A stretch of DNA of 64,000 nucleotides from Heyndrickxia oleronia (GTDB taxonomy: Bacteria; Bacillota; Bacilli; Bacillales; Bacillaceae_C). The stretch spans positions 1,954,001-2,018,000 of the forward strand of contig NZ_CP065424.1 of assembly GCF_017809215.1 (NCBI RefSeq). Direction: 5' to 3'. Made by a program: the position numbers and the translations under genes. The notes under the pieces are model-generated. The model was not told where the DNA came from and did no database searches. It was given only the letters and a program-made list of their open reading frames with translations. How positions within the stretch are numbered: the first letter of the stretch is position 1; each line of letters begins with the position of its first letter. Of the stretch, positions 63,692 to 64,000 are shown in pieces.

Positions 63692-64000
63692 ATGAAAAAT
63701 GAGATGCATATTCAATTTTCAGCACTTAGCCAAAATGAATCCTTTGCTAGGGTAACAGTTGCTGCCTTTATTGCGCAATTAGACCCAACCTTAGATGAAC
63801 TTACAGAAATTAAAACTGTTGTCTCAGAAGCAGTAACAAATTCGATTATTCATGGATACGAAGGAAATCCAGATGGAATGGTTTATATTTCTGTAGCCAT
63901 AGAGGACGGAGTAGTTGAAATGATTATTCGTGATGAGGGAGCAGGAATTTCTGATATTGAAGAAGCAAGACAGCCATTGTTTACCACAAAGCCAGAGATG
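63692..64000 (+). CDS. spoIIAB: Anti-sigma F factor SpoIIAB (3' end cut by window)
   Basis: HPK-like ATPase/kinase that holds SigF and phosphorylates SpoIIAA. 103 residues are visible of the usual ~146. Bergerat-fold motifs: N box [13 protein letters not shown] (E44-Y56 region) and G1 box IIRDEGAGI (near residue 80). ATG 63692 follows the spoIIAA TAA after 3 bp, so the two are coupled; spoIIAC (sigF) is expected just beyond the window. Confidence 0.95.
   Translation, partial: MKNEMHIQFSALSQNESFARVTVAAFIAQLDPTLDELTEIKTVVSEAVTNSIIHGYEGNPDGMVYISVAIEDGVVEMIIRDEGAGISDIEEARQPLFTTKPEM

Overview
This is chromosomal DNA of a low-GC, endospore-forming member of the Bacillaceae. Spore genes are present (spoIIM, dacF, spoIIAA, spoIIAB, mciZ, a LysM/GH18 spore-type hydrolase). 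Signals are of Bacillus type: AGGAGG ribosome sites, many TTG/GTG starts, a proline T-box, and candidate CcpA, SigF and SigH sites. Gene order follows the B. subtilis yqi-yqj-yqk-spoIIA segment with insertions and losses. I cannot name the genus or species from the sequence alone.

Layout: (1) 1-12 kb is the end of the bkd operon (branched-chain 2-oxoacid dehydrogenase), then mutA-mutB-meaB, bacilliredoxin brxB, the tiny gene for Prli42 (minus strand), methylmalonyl-CoA epimerase and an acyl-CoA carboxyltransferase. Together they carry valine/isoleucine carbon through propionyl-CoA and methylmalonyl-CoA to succinyl-CoA. (2) 12-22.5 kb holds a secreted or membrane protein of unknown function, a PepT-like peptidase, an orphan CheW-like protein, DNA polymerase IV, a YueI-like protein, zwf, rnz, namA and proI. 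proI has a T-box leader whose specifier codon reads CCU (Pro). (3) 22.5-31.3 kb holds yqjP, yqjQ and then a cluster made of an M20 amidohydrolase, an NhaC-type antiporter, an unusual regulator, a dipeptide epimerase, an acetyltransferase and an MBL hydrolase. The antiporter and the divergent regulator/epimerase pair share an 11-bp-phased TAGCGAC direct repeat. (4) 31.5-41 kb is an accessory and decaying zone: small membrane and lipoprotein genes, a ctaB copy, aldo-keto and short-chain reductases, and three broken genes (a methyltransferase remnant, a luciferase-like monooxygenase with an in-frame TGA, an FMN reductase with a frameshift). (5) 41-50 kb holds the spore hydrolase, yqkD, HMG-CoA lyase, xpaC-yaaN, and thiolase-scoA-scoB; HMG-CoA lyase and scoAB-thiolase together could finish leucine/acetoacetate breakdown. 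(6) 50-64 kb holds sinI-sinR, yqkF, mciZ, nudF, EndoQ-like yqxK, a methyltransferase with a degenerate nucleotidyltransferase-like N-terminus, spoIIM, fur, yqzK, xerD, deoB-punA-pdp, dacF and spoIIAA-spoIIAB (cut by the window end).

The least ordinary signals are non-coding. One is a family of at least nine related intergenic elements with inverted ends (GGCT...AGCC) and two internal hairpins, all found just downstream of genes or their terminators. Another is an array of eight 52-bp units behind rnz with two alternating variants. The third is the TAGCGAC operator pair. Small genes that are easy to miss (Prli42, sinI, mciZ, and a 43-residue unknown) are listed as well.
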